From: Thioalkalivibrio thiocyanoxidans ARh2 | Lineage (GTDB): Bacteria > Pseudomonadota > Gammaproteobacteria > Ectothiorhodospirales > Ectothiorhodospiraceae | DNA length: 64,000 nucleotides | Direction: 5' to 3' | Assembly: GCF_000385215.1 (NCBI RefSeq) | Contig: NZ_ARQK01000058.1 | Location: forward strand, 62,001 to 126,000 | In this document: piece after piece, positions 25,162 through 34,327 of the stretch | Position numbering within the stretch: position 1 is the first letter of the stretch | Layout: each line of letters opens with the position of its first letter | Notes under the pieces: generated by a model | Seen by the model: the letters and a program-made list of their open reading frames with translations, nothing else | Databases searched by the model: none | Told to the model about the DNA's origin: nothing | Position numbers and translations under genes: made by a program

Positions 25162-26685
25162 TCAACCCGCCGCGAGATTCACCAGCGGCACCAGGCCAAA
25201 CCACAGCACATAGGCTAGCGATACCGCCATCAGTCCGTCGATGCGTCCGTCGGGCGCACCGCGCTGCCGCTCGCGCCACAGGAGCCACATCAGCCACGCC
25301 GCATGCGGAACCACGAAATAGGCAATGCCTTCATAGGCCCCCTGAGCCCAACCGGTCAGGTGGAATGTCGTTCCCGCAACCGCCGCCAGAACGGTGAACC
25401 CCATCGCCACACCGAGGGCACCACCATTCCCCAGCCGCACCGCCAGGGTACGTTTGGCCACGGCCGCGTCCGCCTCGCGATCGGGAATACCGGAAAGCGT
25501 AATCGACGGGATGATCGCCAGAAACAGCGGCAGACTCAGCCACCAGGGCAGGGGGTCCGTCCAGTCACCGCCCAGGAATACATAGCCACACAGCAGCACA
25601 CCCAGGCTGTGGGTCAGCGCGACATCCACCTCCCCAAGCCCGCGGTAGCTGAGCTTCAGAGGCGGCGCCGTGTAGCCGATCGCGAGCACCGCCAGCACGC
25701 CGGCCACCCACAGCATGGGACCGGCATCGCCGGGCGCCACCGCGAGCAGCGCGGCAAACGCCGCCGCGAAGCCCCCCAGCGCCACCACCGTACCGGTATT
25801 GATCTCGCGCAGGGACAGCCGACCCTCCACCAGCACCCGCGAGCCGCCGGTAAACGGACTGTAGAACCGGTTCTGGCGATCGGAGCTGTAATCCACTCGC
25901 TCATTGACCAGGACCGTCGCCACCTCGAGCAGGAACAGGCACAGATAGCCAAGCCAGAACACCGGGTTGCGCAGTACACCGTCGTCCGGGGCCGCTGCCA
26001 GGGCCCCTGCGGTGTAGGCGACGAAGGTCATCGGATAGAACTGCAGACGCAGCGCCTGCAGCCAGCCCCCCAGCTTGAAGCCGGCCCGTTCGCGCAGACT
26101 CTCGCGCCCATGCTGCAGGCGCAGCCCTTCCTCGCGTGCGCGTTCGAGCCATACCTCGCGCTTTCGGTCGTCGGCCTCGCGCACCGAACCCAGCATCAAC
26201 GACCGCACCGGGCGGATGCCGCAAAAACCCAGGGTCGCCCGCGCCATCGCGTTGATCCCCGGCTGGCGATACAGCAGCCGATGGATCAGTACCGGGGTAT
26301 CCATCGTGGTGATCAGTTGTGCGGAGCGGCCCTGCAGCAGCCCCTCGTATCCGGTGCCGCCCTCACAACTGCGAAAGGCGAACTCGGGCGTCATCACCCG
26401 ATCGAGAAAACCCTTGAGCAGCGCCGGCATGGTGCCCCACCAGGTGGGAAAGACGAATACGAGGTGATCGGCCCAGGCGACCAGTTCGCGCGCCGCGTCC
26501 AGGTCGTGTTCCAGCGCCTGCTGATTCGGCGAAGGCGTGTGGACATGCGGATCGAAGTCGAGATTCACCAGCTCCAGGGAGCGCACTTCCGCCCCGGCGG
26601 ACCGGGCCCCGTCACGGTAGGCCTCGGCCAGCGCGCCGCACAGGCTGTCGGTACGCGGGTGACCCAGGATCACGAGCACCTTCAT
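25162..26685 (-). CDS. Fusion of flavodoxin-fold NAD(P)H:quinone oxidoreductase and UbiA/MenA-type prenyltransferase
   Basis: Residues 1-190 form a flavodoxin-fold quinone reductase domain of the NQO/MdaB type: VLVILGHPRTDSLCGAL at the start, FPTWWGTMPALLKGFLDRV as the flavin-binding loop, and GINAMARATLGFCGI. After a linker, about 215-507 is an eight-to-nine helix UbiA-family membrane domain: first Asp-rich motif NERVDYSSD, YTAPPLKLSYRGLGEVD, and second motif DREADAAVAKRTLAVRLG, as in MenA-like enzymes. The first motif is degenerate at the usual NDxxD start. The fusion suggests that a prenylated or to-be-prenylated quinone is reduced on the same polypeptide; that is inference. Confidence 0.82.
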   Translation of the reverse strand: MKVLVILGHPRTDSLCGALAEAYRDGARSAGAEVRSLELVNLDFDPHVHTPSPNQQALEHDLDAARELVAWADHLVFVFPTWWGTMPALLKGFLDRVMTPEFAFRSCEGGTGYEGLLQGRSAQLITTMDTPVLIHRLLYRQPGINAMARATLGFCGIRPVRSLMLGSVREADDRKREVWLERAREEGLRLQHGRESLRERAGFKLGGWLQALRLQFYPMTFVAYTAGALAAAPDDGVLRNPVFWLGYLCLFLLEVATVLVNERVDYSSDRQNRFYSPFTGGSRVLVEGRLSLREINTGTVVALGGFAAAFAALLAVAPGDAGPMLWVAGVLAVLAIGYTAPPLKLSYRGLGEVDVALTHSLGVLLCGYVFLGGDWTDPLPWWLSLPLFLAIIPSITLSGIPDREADAAVAKRTLAVRLGNGGALGVAMGFTVLAAVAGTTFHLTGWAQGAYEGIAYFVVPHAAWLMWLLWRERQRGAPDGRIDGLMAVSLAYVLWFGLVPLVNLAAG

Positions 26686-26798
26686 CCACCGTCGCTCCCG
26701 TAAAGGGTGACGCGGCCGCTACATCCCGGAGCGGGGGTGTGATGCACACCGGGTTGCCTCCCTGCATACTCGAAGTCCTCCGAACCGCGTCGCTGAAC

Positions 26799-27290
26799 AT
26801 GCCCACGATCGAACACCAGGCCCACATCCGCGCGGCCCGAGCCGATGTATTCGCCCTGATCACGCGCGTCGAGGATTTCGTCCATTACAGCGAGGCCATC
26901 GAAACGATAACGCGCGTCGGGGAGGCCCGCTACCGATGGGTCGTCCGCATCGCCGGCATACCGCTGAATTTCGATGTCGAGATCACAGAATCGGACCCAC
27001 CGGAGCGCTTTTCCTGGCAATCGCTGGCCGGCGTGCAGAATCATGGCACCTACCACCTGACACCCGTGAAAGACGGCACGACGATCCACCTGCGTCTAGA
27101 GTACGAGCTCGACAATCCTGTGCTTGAAGAGACCGTCCGCCAGGCGGCCAAACCGCTGATCCAGACCCTGAGCCGGGAGATCATCGGCAACGTGGAGGCG
27201 GAGCTGCAGAAGGCGCCGGGAGAAGGCGCAGACCGCGAGGCTCCGGACCCGGATGCTCAGGCGCCGTTTACGGACAGGCCCAACAAGTAG
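26799..27290 (+). CDS. SRPBCC/START-fold protein, RatA/Coq10-like
   Basis: About 163 residues opening MPTIEHQAHIRAARADVFALITRVEDFVHY, the pattern of Coq10/RatA-type START proteins that bind a hydrophobic ligand such as ubiquinone. WVVRIAGIPLNFDVEI and the C-terminal helix TLSREIIGNVEAEL complete the domain; an acidic, disordered tail follows. The start at 26799 is favoured over 26739 because the leader is not conserved. It is divergent from the quinone reductase/UbiA fusion, which would fit a quinone-related role. The last 34 bp overlap the convergent phosphatase gene. Confidence 0.75.
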   Translation: MPTIEHQAHIRAARADVFALITRVEDFVHYSEAIETITRVGEARYRWVVRIAGIPLNFDVEITESDPPERFSWQSLAGVQNHGTYHLTPVKDGTTIHLRLEYELDNPVLEETVRQAAKPLIQTLSREIIGNVEAELQKAPGEGADREAPDPDAQAPFTDRPNK

Positions 27291-27805
27291 CGCTGCTGGT
27301 CCGGGCTCTCGATCGCGCCGGGGCGCGCCTTGCGCACCGTTGCGATGGCCTCCTCCGGGGCGAGGCCCCGTTCGATCAGCGTCAAGGCCGCAATCGTCCC
27401 CGCACGGCCAAACCCGCCACCGCAGTGAAACATCACCCCTTCGCCCGCACGCAGCCGCCGGTGCACCTCGGGGCGGACTTCGCGCCATCGCGACTCCCAT
27501 GGGCGATCCGGTGCCGCCATGTCACCGATCGGCAGGGGCAGCCACGCCAGCCCCGCCGCACGCACGGCCTCGCCCAGCTCGGGCACACCGAGCGCGTCCA
27601 GTTCATGCCCCTGGTTCAGCGTGACCACGGCCGTCGCCCCCCAGCCCCGGATCGCGGCCAGATCCGCCGCCAGGTCCCGCTGACCACCGGGCGTACCCGG
27701 CTCGCACTTGCCGGGGCAAAGCGTCATCCCGATGGCTCCGCCCTCGGGCAGGCGCACCGTGCCGATCTCCAGGGGGCAGGCCGGAATGTCGTTATTCTGC
27801 GTCAT
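27257..27805 (-). CDS. Dual-specificity/tyrosine phosphatase-like protein
   Basis: The catalytic P-loop reads HCGGGFGRAGT, fitting HCx2Gx2RxGT with Cys nucleophile and Arg. Upstream, VVTLNQGHEL and the LPIGDMAAPDRPW loop supply the general-acid Asp position of CDKN3-like phosphatases. Length is 182 residues and GGAGAGG precedes the ATG at 27805. It is cytoplasmic, with no signal. Substrates could be phosphoproteins or small phosphates and are not known. It converges on the SRPBCC gene with a 34-bp overlap. Confidence 0.85.
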   Translation of the reverse strand: MTQNNDIPACPLEIGTVRLPEGGAIGMTLCPGKCEPGTPGGQRDLAADLAAIRGWGATAVVTLNQGHELDALGVPELGEAVRAAGLAWLPLPIGDMAAPDRPWESRWREVRPEVHRRLRAGEGVMFHCGGGFGRAGTIAALTLIERGLAPEEAIATVRKARPGAIESPDQQRYLLGLSVNGA

Positions 27806-27907
27806 CAAGCCTCTCCCCATCGACGGGCGCGACGCCCCATCGTTCCGATCCCGGGTCCACAAAGGCCCGGTCTGCGAACCAACGGCGCATCCCCCAATCC
27901 TACCGGT

Positions 27908-28051
27908 ATGGACATCCCGCTACTCATCCTCGGCCTGCTGCTGGTCGCCAGCCTGGCCGCATTCTTCACCGGCGTACTGCCCTATCCCATCGGATGGATC
28001 ATCCTGACCATCGCGTTCATCGCACGCTTGCTCTTTCTGGCCGGCCGATAA
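27908..28051 (+). CDS. Small hydrophobic membrane protein (47 residues)
   Basis: Short ORF MDIPLLILGLLLVASLAAFF... with two close hydrophobic segments separated by GVLPYPIGW and a basic end, as in small integral membrane proteins. It is divergent from the phosphatase and 35 bp before the phosphoribosyltransferase gene, so it may lead that operon. No strong ribosome binding site is visible. The family is unknown to me. Confidence 0.45.
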   Translation: MDIPLLILGLLLVASLAAFFTGVLPYPIGWIILTIAFIARLLFLAGR

Positions 28052-28086
28052 CATCCTTGATGAAGCAGCGATGGAGAGCGCCAGCG

Positions 28087-28707
28087 ATGTCTGAAGCCCG
28101 CAAGATGCCGGTACAGCTGATCAGTGTGGACGAGGTGGTCGACGCCTCAGACACCCTTGCCCGCCAGATTTTGGACAGCGACTTCCGGCCCGACACGATC
28201 GTCGCCATTGCCCGTGGCGGCTTCATGCCGGCGCGATTCCTGTGCGACTTCCTGCAGGTGCACAAGCTGCTGAGCGTCAAAGTGGAGCACTACACCTCCG
28301 GCGCGCGCGAGAAACAGTCCGCGGCCGTGACGGTTCCCCTGAGTGGCGAGGTCCGCGGTGAGCGTGTGCTGGTGGTGGACGATGTCAACGACAGCGGCGA
28401 TACCCTGGCCGCGGCACGCCCGCATCTGGAGACCTTGTCGCCCGAGGCGGTGCGTACCGCCGTTCTGCACGAAAAGACCACGACCACCTGTCCGGCGGAC
28501 TTCCGCAGCCATACCGTTCGCGAATGGCGCTGGCTGCTCTACCCCTGGGCGGTCGTCGAGGACGTCGGCCAGTTCATCCAGCAGATGGACCCGTGCCCCC
28601 ATCACCGTGCGGACCTGATCGAACGCCTGCGCCTGGATTACAGCCTGGAGCTGCACCCCGGCGAGCTCGACCGCGTGATCCGCTACCACAATCTCGAGAT
28701 CCGCTAA
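28087..28707 (+). CDS. Phosphoribosyltransferase (xanthine/hypoxanthine type)
   Basis: 206 residues with a type I phosphoribosyltransferase fold. The PRPP-binding loop is VLVVDDVNDSGDTLAAA, and TIVAIARGGFMPARFL is the early PPi-binding loop. The hood region (VEHYTSG, EWRWLLYPWAVVEDV) resembles archaeal and proteobacterial xanthine/hypoxanthine or predicted nucleoside PRTases. The start at 28087 follows GGAGAG closely. A second PRTase of a different subfamily starts 90 bp downstream. Confidence 0.85.
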   Translation: MSEARKMPVQLISVDEVVDASDTLARQILDSDFRPDTIVAIARGGFMPARFLCDFLQVHKLLSVKVEHYTSGAREKQSAAVTVPLSGEVRGERVLVVDDVNDSGDTLAAARPHLETLSPEAVRTAVLHEKTTTTCPADFRSHTVREWRWLLYPWAVVEDVGQFIQQMDPCPHHRADLIERLRLDYSLELHPGELDRVIRYHNLEIR

Positions 28708-28796
28708 CTCAGATTTTGCCCAGCCCTTCGGTGTTTTCCGCTCCATACGGGCCTACACTCCAGGTCAGTTCAACTGCGTATCGCTCGGAGAGCCCC

Positions 28797-29450
28797 ATGC
28801 GTTTCCAGGACCGCACCGACGCCGGCCGACGACTCGCGCAAGCGCTGGACCGCTTCCGTGGCCAGCCCGGCGTGGTGTATGCCCTGCCGCGCGGCGGCGT
28901 CCCGCTCGGGGCCGTGGTCGCACGTCACCTGGATATGCCGCTGGATTTGCTGATCCCCCGCAAGATCGGCCACCCGTTTCACCCCGAATACGCGATCTGC
29001 GCGGTCCCGGAACAGGGCGAGCGCGTTTGCAACCCCCGCGAGGAAGAACGCGTCGACCCCGAATGGCTGGAACAGGCCGAGGCACGCGAACGCGCCGAGG
29101 CCCGTCGGCGGCGCGACTTGTACTGCACCACGCCCGCCCCGGACGTCGCCGGCAAACTGGCCATCATCGTCGATGACGGCATTGCCACCGGCCTGACCAT
29201 GCGCGCCGCCATCCGCGACGCCCGTCAACGCCGCCCCAGCCAGATCATCGTCGCGATCCCCGTGGCCCCGGCCGAAACGGCGGAACTGCTCGAGGCCGAG
29301 GTCGACCAGGTGGTGACCCTGGACAGCCCGGTGTACTACCTGGGTTCGGTCGGGTCCTACTACGAATCATTCGAGCAGACCTCCGACGACGAGGTGATCC
29401 ACCTGCTGGCGAGCGCCCATCATTCGCACAAACCCGATGTCTCGCGCTGA
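28797..29450 (+). CDS. Phosphoribosyltransferase of the hydrolase-linked subfamily
   Basis: 217 residues. YALPRGGVPLGAVVARHL is the pyrophosphate loop, LLIPRKIGHPFHPEYAICAV follows, and the PRPP loop is LAIIVDDGIATGLTMRAAI. This subfamily is often found fused or adjacent to a dienelactone-hydrolase-type domain, exactly as here: the next gene overlaps by 14 bp. CGGAGAG precedes the ATG. The nucleobase, if any, is unknown; some members are thought not to act on purines. Confidence 0.82.
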   Translation: MRFQDRTDAGRRLAQALDRFRGQPGVVYALPRGGVPLGAVVARHLDMPLDLLIPRKIGHPFHPEYAICAVPEQGERVCNPREEERVDPEWLEQAEARERAEARRRRDLYCTTPAPDVAGKLAIIVDDGIATGLTMRAAIRDARQRRPSQIIVAIPVAPAETAELLEAEVDQVVTLDSPVYYLGSVGSYYESFEQTSDDEVIHLLASAHHSHKPDVSR

Positions 29451-30084
29451 ACAACAGGATGTGACCCTCGCCCTGGACGGGCACCCCCATCAGGGGATAC
29501 TCGGCCTGCCCGAAGCACCCGCCGGTCTGGTCGTGTTCGCACATGGAAGCGGCAGCAGCCGCCTCAGCCCGCGCAACCACCAGGTGGCCCACGTGCTGCA
29601 GGCAGCCGGTCTCGCTACGCTGATGTTCGACCTCCTGACCGAGATGGAAGATCGCACCTACGAGAACCGGTTCGACATCCCGCTGCTGGCCCGGCGGCTC
29701 GTACAGGCCTGCGAATGGGCCGCTTCGCAACCCCGACTCGCAGGGCTCCCGATGGGCCTGTTTGGCGCCAGCACCGGGGCGGCGGCCGCATTACAGGCGG
29801 CAGCGGCGGCCCCCGATACCATCCGCGCCGTCGTCTCCCGCGGCGGCCGCCCGGATCTGGCGGGCGAGGCCCTGCCCCGGGTCGAATCGCCTACCCTGCT
29901 AATTGTCGGGGGCAACGACACCATGGTGATCCAGCTCAACCGCGAAGCGCAGGCCCGCATGCGTGCCACCTGCAAGCTCGCTATCGTGCCGGGCGCCACT
30001 CACCTGTTCGATGAACCGGGCACCCTGGAGCAGGCGGCCGATCTGGCAACGGACTGGTTTACGCGCTGGCTATGCTCGGCATAG
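29437..30084 (+). CDS. Dienelactone-hydrolase-like alpha/beta hydrolase
   Basis: 215 residues. VVFAHGSGSSRLSPRN gives the oxyanion region and GASTGAAAAL the nucleophile (Ser in GxSxG). PTLLIVGGNDTMV holds the Asp and GATHLFDEPG the His of the triad, so the catalytic set is complete. It begins inside the upstream PRTase gene with a 14-bp overlap, a split version of the PRTase-hydrolase fusions known from other bacteria. Substrate unknown. A short hairpin follows the stop. Confidence 0.85.
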   Translation: MSRAEQQDVTLALDGHPHQGILGLPEAPAGLVVFAHGSGSSRLSPRNHQVAHVLQAAGLATLMFDLLTEMEDRTYENRFDIPLLARRLVQACEWAASQPRLAGLPMGLFGASTGAAAALQAAAAAPDTIRAVVSRGGRPDLAGEALPRVESPTLLIVGGNDTMVIQLNREAQARMRATCKLAIVPGATHLFDEPGTLEQAADLATDWFTRWLCSA

Positions 30085-30090
30085 TGCTCG

Positions 30091-30108
30091 CACGGGCCAT
30101 GCCCCGTG
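30091..30108. terminator. Short hairpin between convergent genes
   Basis: CACGGG and CCCGTG arms around a six-base loop, in the 36-bp gap between the hydrolase stop and the stop of the small convergent gene. It has no T run and may be a weak bidirectional terminator. Confidence 0.3.
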
Positions 30109-30120
30109 TTATCCGCCCCG

Positions 30121-30330
30121 TTAGCGCGGCTTGCAGGCCAGGCCGAACTCGAAGGTGTGAATCTTGAAGCCCTCGGGGAACGCGGCCTTCAGTCGGCGCT
30201 CGAATTCGGCGTAGATCTCGGCCTTGTGCTGCTGGACGTCCCAGTCGCGGCTGTCGCAATCAACCCCCTCGACCTCCAGCTCCATGTTCAGCTCCAGATC
30301 CGGGGCCATTTGCAGTCGGATTGTCGGCAT
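30121..30330 (-). CDS. Small conserved-looking protein downstream of the pyrophosphatase
   Basis: A 69-residue soluble protein, MPTIRLQMAPDLELNMELEV..., with AAGGAGAA eight bases before the ATG. It starts 28 bp after the pyrophosphatase stop on the same strand, so it is probably cotranscribed. The pattern is a beta strand pair, then an amphipathic helix (AEIYAEFERRLKAAFPEG), then a strand ending FEFGLACKPR. Two cysteines are present. I do not recognise a family. Confidence 0.6.
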   Translation of the reverse strand: MPTIRLQMAPDLELNMELEVEGVDCDSRDWDVQQHKAEIYAEFERRLKAAFPEGFKIHTFEFGLACKPR

Positions 30331-30358
30331 GTCGGTTCTCCTTCCGTTTCGCTGGGCC

Positions 30359-32416
30359 CTAAAGGACGGGCACCAGCAGCAGCGCCATGATGTTGATGAC
30401 CTTGATCAGCGGGTTGATCGCGGGGCCCGAGGTGTCCTTGTACGGGTCGCCCACCGTGTCGCCGGTGACGGCCGCGTGATGGGCCTCGGAGCCCTTCCCG
30501 CCGTGGTGTCCGTCTTCAATGTACTTCTTCGCGTTATCCCACGCCCCGCCACCGGCGGTCTGGGAGATCGCCACGAACAGGCCGGTCACGATCGTCCCGA
30601 TCAGCAGGCCGCCCAGCGCCTCGGTGCCGAGGAACACGCCGACCAGCACCGGCACCAGCACCGGCAGCAACGAGGGCAGGATCATCTCGCGGATCGCCGA
30701 GCCGGTGAGCATGTCCACGGCTCGGGTGTAGTCCGGCTTGGTGGTGCCCTCCATGATCCCGCTGATCTCGCGGAACTGGCGCCGCACCTCGTTCACGATG
30801 CCCGAGGCCGCGCGTCCGACCGATTCCATTGTCATCGCGGCGAACAGGAATGGGACCAGGCCCCCGATAAACAGCCCGACAATCACGTTCGGATTGCTCA
30901 GTTCGAAGTTGTGGGTGGCATCGGAGTGACGCATCAGCTCGTGGGTGTAGTCGGCGAACAGCACCAGGGCCGCGAGCCCGGCCGAGCCGATCGCATAACC
31001 CTTGGTGACCGCCTTGGTCGTATTGCCCACCGCGTCCAGGGCATCGGTGGTGTCGCGCACCTCGGAGGGCAGATCGGCCATCTCCGCGATGCCGCCGGCG
31101 TTGTCCGTGATCGGCCCGTAGGCGTCCATGGCCACGATGATCCCGGTCATCGACAGCATCGTGGTCGCGCCGATGGCAATGCCGTACAGGCCGCCGAAGG
31201 CATAGGCGACCAGAATCGCCGCACAGACCGCCAGCACTGGCGCGGCGGTCGCCTTCATCGACAGCGCCAGGCCGGCGATGATGTTGGTCGCGTGCCCGGT
31301 GGTCGAGGCCTGTGCCAGATGGCGGACCGGGCGGAACACCGTGGAGGTGTAATAGTCCGTGGCGACCATGATCACCCCGGTCAGCACCAGGCCCACCAGC
31401 GCCGCGCCATACAGACGCAGGGCCGCGCCACTCTCGATGCCCATGCTGGTGGCCAGCGCGTTGTCCGGCACCAGCACCAGCGTAATCGGCAGGAAGGCCA
31501 CCGCGGCAAGCCCGCCGGACACCATCAGGCCCTTGTAGAGCCCCTTGATGATCTCCGAGCCATCGCGCGCCTTGACCGCGAAGGTGCCCACGATGGAGGC
31601 GAGGATCGCCCCGCCCCCCAGCACCAGCGGATACACCGAGGCCATCAGCCCCAGCTCGGGGATCAGCAAAGTACCCAGGATCATCGTCGCGATGATGGTC
31701 ACCGCGTAGGTCTCGAACAGGTCCGCGGCCATGCCGGCACAGTCCCCGACGTTGTCGCCCACGTTGTCGGCGATCACGGCCGGGTTGCGGGGGTCATCCT
31801 CGGGGATGCCCGCCTCGACCTTGCCCACCAGGTCCGCCCCGACATCCGCGCCCTTGGTGAAGATGCCACCGCCGACACGCGCGAAAATCGAGATCAGCGA
31901 GCCGCCCAGTGCCAGCCCCACCAGCGGCGAAAGCCCGACCTCGCCACCCTCGGGTGTGAGCCACCAGAGCACGGCAAAATAGCCTGCCACCCCCAGCAGC
32001 CCGAGCCCGACCACCAGCAGGCCGGTCACCGCGCCCCCGCGGAAGGCCACGTCCATCGCCGCTTCCAGCCCCGACTTGGCCGCCGCCGCGGTTCGCACGT
32101 TGGCCCGCACCGCCACATGCATGCCAATAAACCCCGCCGCACCCGAAAGCACTGCACCGATCAGAAACCCGATCGCGGAGCCCACGCCGATCACCAGCCA
32201 AAGCCCGACGAACAGCACCACCCCGACCACCGCAATGGTCGTGTACTGCCGCTTCATGTAGGCCGATGCACCTTCCTGCACAGCACGGGCAATGCGCTGC
32301 ATCTCCTGGCTCCCCTCTGACTTCGAGAGCACCCAGCGGATGGAAAACAGACCATAGGCCAGCGCGGCAACACCGCACAGCAGCGCAAACACAAGGCCAT
32401 AAAATGGCATGGACAT
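30359..32416 (-). CDS. hppA: Membrane-bound proton-translocating pyrophosphatase, K+-independent type
   Basis: 685 residues with about 16 membrane helices. The enzyme hydrolyses PPi and pumps protons across the inner membrane. The substrate site is intact: [20 protein letters not shown] and [20 protein letters not shown] in the first half, [16 protein letters not shown] and [15 protein letters not shown] in the second. The potassium-dependence position reads [10 protein letters not shown]; Lys in place of Ala marks the K+-independent, H+-pumping class. Met-1 at 32416 follows GGGGGAG. PPi energy recovery fits an autotroph making large amounts of biosynthetic PPi; the small gene behind it may be part of the same transcript. 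Confidence 0.95.
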   Translation of the reverse strand: MSMPFYGLVFALLCGVAALAYGLFSIRWVLSKSEGSQEMQRIARAVQEGASAYMKRQYTTIAVVGVVLFVGLWLVIGVGSAIGFLIGAVLSGAAGFIGMHVAVRANVRTAAAAKSGLEAAMDVAFRGGAVTGLLVVGLGLLGVAGYFAVLWWLTPEGGEVGLSPLVGLALGGSLISIFARVGGGIFTKGADVGADLVGKVEAGIPEDDPRNPAVIADNVGDNVGDCAGMAADLFETYAVTIIATMILGTLLIPELGLMASVYPLVLGGGAILASIVGTFAVKARDGSEIIKGLYKGLMVSGGLAAVAFLPITLVLVPDNALATSMGIESGAALRLYGAALVGLVLTGVIMVATDYYTSTVFRPVRHLAQASTTGHATNIIAGLALSMKATAAPVLAVCAAILVAYAFGGLYGIAIGATTMLSMTGIIVAMDAYGPITDNAGGIAEMADLPSEVRDTTDALDAVGNTTKAVTKGYAIGSAGLAALVLFADYTHELMRHSDATHNFELSNPNVIVGLFIGGLVPFLFAAMTMESVGRAASGIVNEVRRQFREISGIMEGTTKPDYTRAVDMLTGSAIREMILPSLLPVLVPVLVGVFLGTEALGGLLIGTIVTGLFVAISQTAGGGAWDNAKKYIEDGHHGGKGSEAHHAAVTGDTVGDPYKDTSGPAINPLIKVINIMALLLVPVL

Positions 32417-32912
32417 GGACTCCCCCTTCGATACGTCGTGACACAAAACATCCGGGGCGTCGGGCACCCGCGGCGGCCGGCAGGCAGGCAGGCTGTCGAC
32501 GCGACGCGGCCGCCCGGCGCGAATCCGGGCATCCGGTTTGTGCTTCAGGCGCGCATCGGCGCGACCATCGAGGCGCGCGGCCACCGCGGACGCGGGGCGT
32601 ACAGCCTCGATCAACGTATCGGGGGATGGTGGGTCTGGCCGCAAAACGGCTCGAAGGAAGGACCGCAAAAACCCCTTGCAATGATGGGGAACTTACGTGT
32701 TGACCCGCGGGGCGTCAAGCGCGACTTGCGACACCACAAGCGAAGGGGTGGTCGAATCTTGCTGGCGTTCGCCCGGCAGCGCCCACGCACGCCCACGAGA
32801 TCGGGCGTACGGTCACACGAACTTCACCCGCCACTGCCCCACGAAGGATTGAAGATCCAGTAGAATTGCCGGTTTAGGTTCCGCAACCAATCGATCACCA
32901 CCAGGCATTTCG
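32417..32912. other. Long divergent intergenic region upstream of the pyrophosphatase
   Basis: About 496 bases between the pyrophosphatase (minus) and the HIT gene (plus). Frames crossing it are Arg/Pro/Gly-rich and lack ribosome binding sites, so I call no gene. It presumably carries both promoters and a long pyrophosphatase leader, but I see no clear riboswitch-like structure. A TAGAAT that could be a -10 element for the HIT gene lies about 50 bp before its start. Confidence 0.35.
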
Positions 32913-33458
32913 ATGACCCGTGCCACAGCCAGCAAGGATTGTTACTTCTGCCGCGTCGCGGCCGGACTGGCCGATCCCCTCATCTACGAAAACCGTTCGT
33001 TCGTCGCCCTGTTCGACACCAACCCGGTCAATCCGGGGCATGCCCTCGTGATCCCGCGGCGGCACGTGGTTTCCCTGTTCGAGCTCGACGAAACCGAGCA
33101 CGCCGACTACTTCGACGCCATTCATGGCGTGCGGCGGGTGATCGAAACGACCGACCGTGGCAGCCTGTACCGCAAGATGCTGCAGCGCGAGGATCTGCGC
33201 GAACGCCCCAAGGACCACATCGAAGCCGTACTGGAACTCCCCTTCCTGAACAGTCCGCCGGACGCCTATACCATTGGCAACAACGACGGCCGGGCCGCGG
33301 GACGAAGCATCGACCATCTGCACGTGATCCTGCTGCCCCGCTATCAGGGGGACGTCGAGGATCCGCGAGGCGGCATCCGCAACGTCATCCCGGACCGCGC
33401 GAAATACCACAGGCCCCCGCACGCTCGCACTGGCGCCGACCGCGTGGAATCACAATAA
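32913..33458 (+). CDS. HIT-family nucleotide hydrolase/transferase
   Basis: 181 residues. The catalytic histidine triad reads HLHVILLPR, with the upstream PVNPGHALVIPRRHVVSLFEL segment typical of HIT proteins. An N-terminal CYFC pair could be part of a zinc site. A charged insert (LYRKMLQREDLRERPKDHIE) lengthens it beyond the standard 110-140 residue HIT domain. Such proteins act on nucleotide-linked phosphoramidates or dinucleoside polyphosphates in the cytoplasm. It lies about 120 bp before the dihaem cytochrome, with no evident link. Confidence 0.85.
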   Translation: MTRATASKDCYFCRVAAGLADPLIYENRSFVALFDTNPVNPGHALVIPRRHVVSLFELDETEHADYFDAIHGVRRVIETTDRGSLYRKMLQREDLRERPKDHIEAVLELPFLNSPPDAYTIGNNDGRAAGRSIDHLHVILLPRYQGDVEDPRGGIRNVIPDRAKYHRPPHARTGADRVESQ

Positions 33459-33580
33459 ATTCACCGGCGTACTGGCGAGACCTGCCGCACATCCCTCGGG
33501 CCTTCAGCACTCCAGCTTCCTCGCACAGCGGCCCCATCCCGCTACAATGGGAGGTATCCCTTCCGCAAGCGGGGCTCTCG

Positions 33581-34249
33581 ATGACTGCAGCACGCACGCC
33601 CAGCCAGGCCGCTTTACGGTTGCTGATCCTGATTGCCCCGCTATGGCTCGCAGGTGGAGCGGCCAGCGCCGAGGAAGACCCCGGTGCACGCATTGCGCAA
33701 GAGGGCAATGACCGCGGTGCGACCGCCTGTATCCAGTGTCATGGCGAACAGGGCCAGGGCCAGTCGCAGCCCCCATTCCCGCGCCTGGCGGGACTGCCGG
33801 AGCAATACCTGATCGAACAGATGGAGGCCTACCGCGAAGGCCTGCGTCCGAACGCCACCATGGCGCAGATCGCGCAGAATCTGGACGACGACGAGATCGA
33901 AGCAATCAGCCGCTATTACGCCGAAATGAAACCGGCGGGCGGCCCGCACGACGTGCCGGACGATCTGGTCAACAGAGGGCGCGAGATCGCCCTTGAGGGG
34001 CTGCCAGAACGCAACATCCAGTCCTGCGCCTCCTGTCATGGCGACGAAGGGCGCGAGCGCAATCCCAGCCTGCCGCCGCTGGCCGGCCATCCCCCCCGCT
34101 ATCTCATGGCACAACTCCAGGCCTATGCCCACGGCGCCCGCGAAACCTCGCTCGCCGGACTGATGGAGGGCATTGCCAGCGAGCTGGAAGAAGAAGAAAT
34201 GGCGGCCCTGGCGGCCTACTACGCCTCCCTGCCCGCGCACCCGGACTGA
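33581..34249 (+). CDS. Dihaem cytochrome c (c4-like), periplasmic
   Basis: A Sec signal (about 1-29, ASA-E) and two class I c-type haem sites, CIQCH at about residue 50 and CASCH at about 150, in two homologous halves. Axial methionines are available in each half (NATMAQIAQ; SLAGLMEGI). This layout is that of cytochrome c4, an electron carrier between the bc1 complex and terminal oxidases or other periplasmic enzymes. It could carry electrons for sulfur oxidation or for the molybdoenzyme at 40-46 kb, but that is inference. Confidence 0.9.
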   Translation: MTAARTPSQAALRLLILIAPLWLAGGAASAEEDPGARIAQEGNDRGATACIQCHGEQGQGQSQPPFPRLAGLPEQYLIEQMEAYREGLRPNATMAQIAQNLDDDEIEAISRYYAEMKPAGGPHDVPDDLVNRGREIALEGLPERNIQSCASCHGDEGRERNPSLPPLAGHPPRYLMAQLQAYAHGARETSLAGLMEGIASELEEEEMAALAAYYASLPAHPD

Positions 34250-34327
34250 AAGCCGGTAGCCAGCGGGCAGACCCCGGCGCGCTGCAGGACCCGCCCAATT
34301 CGCCCGGGCCACAGGACGAACGGTCGC

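Noticed and set aside
32438-32863. Plus-strand open frame of 141 codons upstream of the HIT gene
   Set aside because: Arg/Pro/Gly-rich shadow composition, no ribosome binding site, no recognisable motif; the region is better read as divergent leaders.
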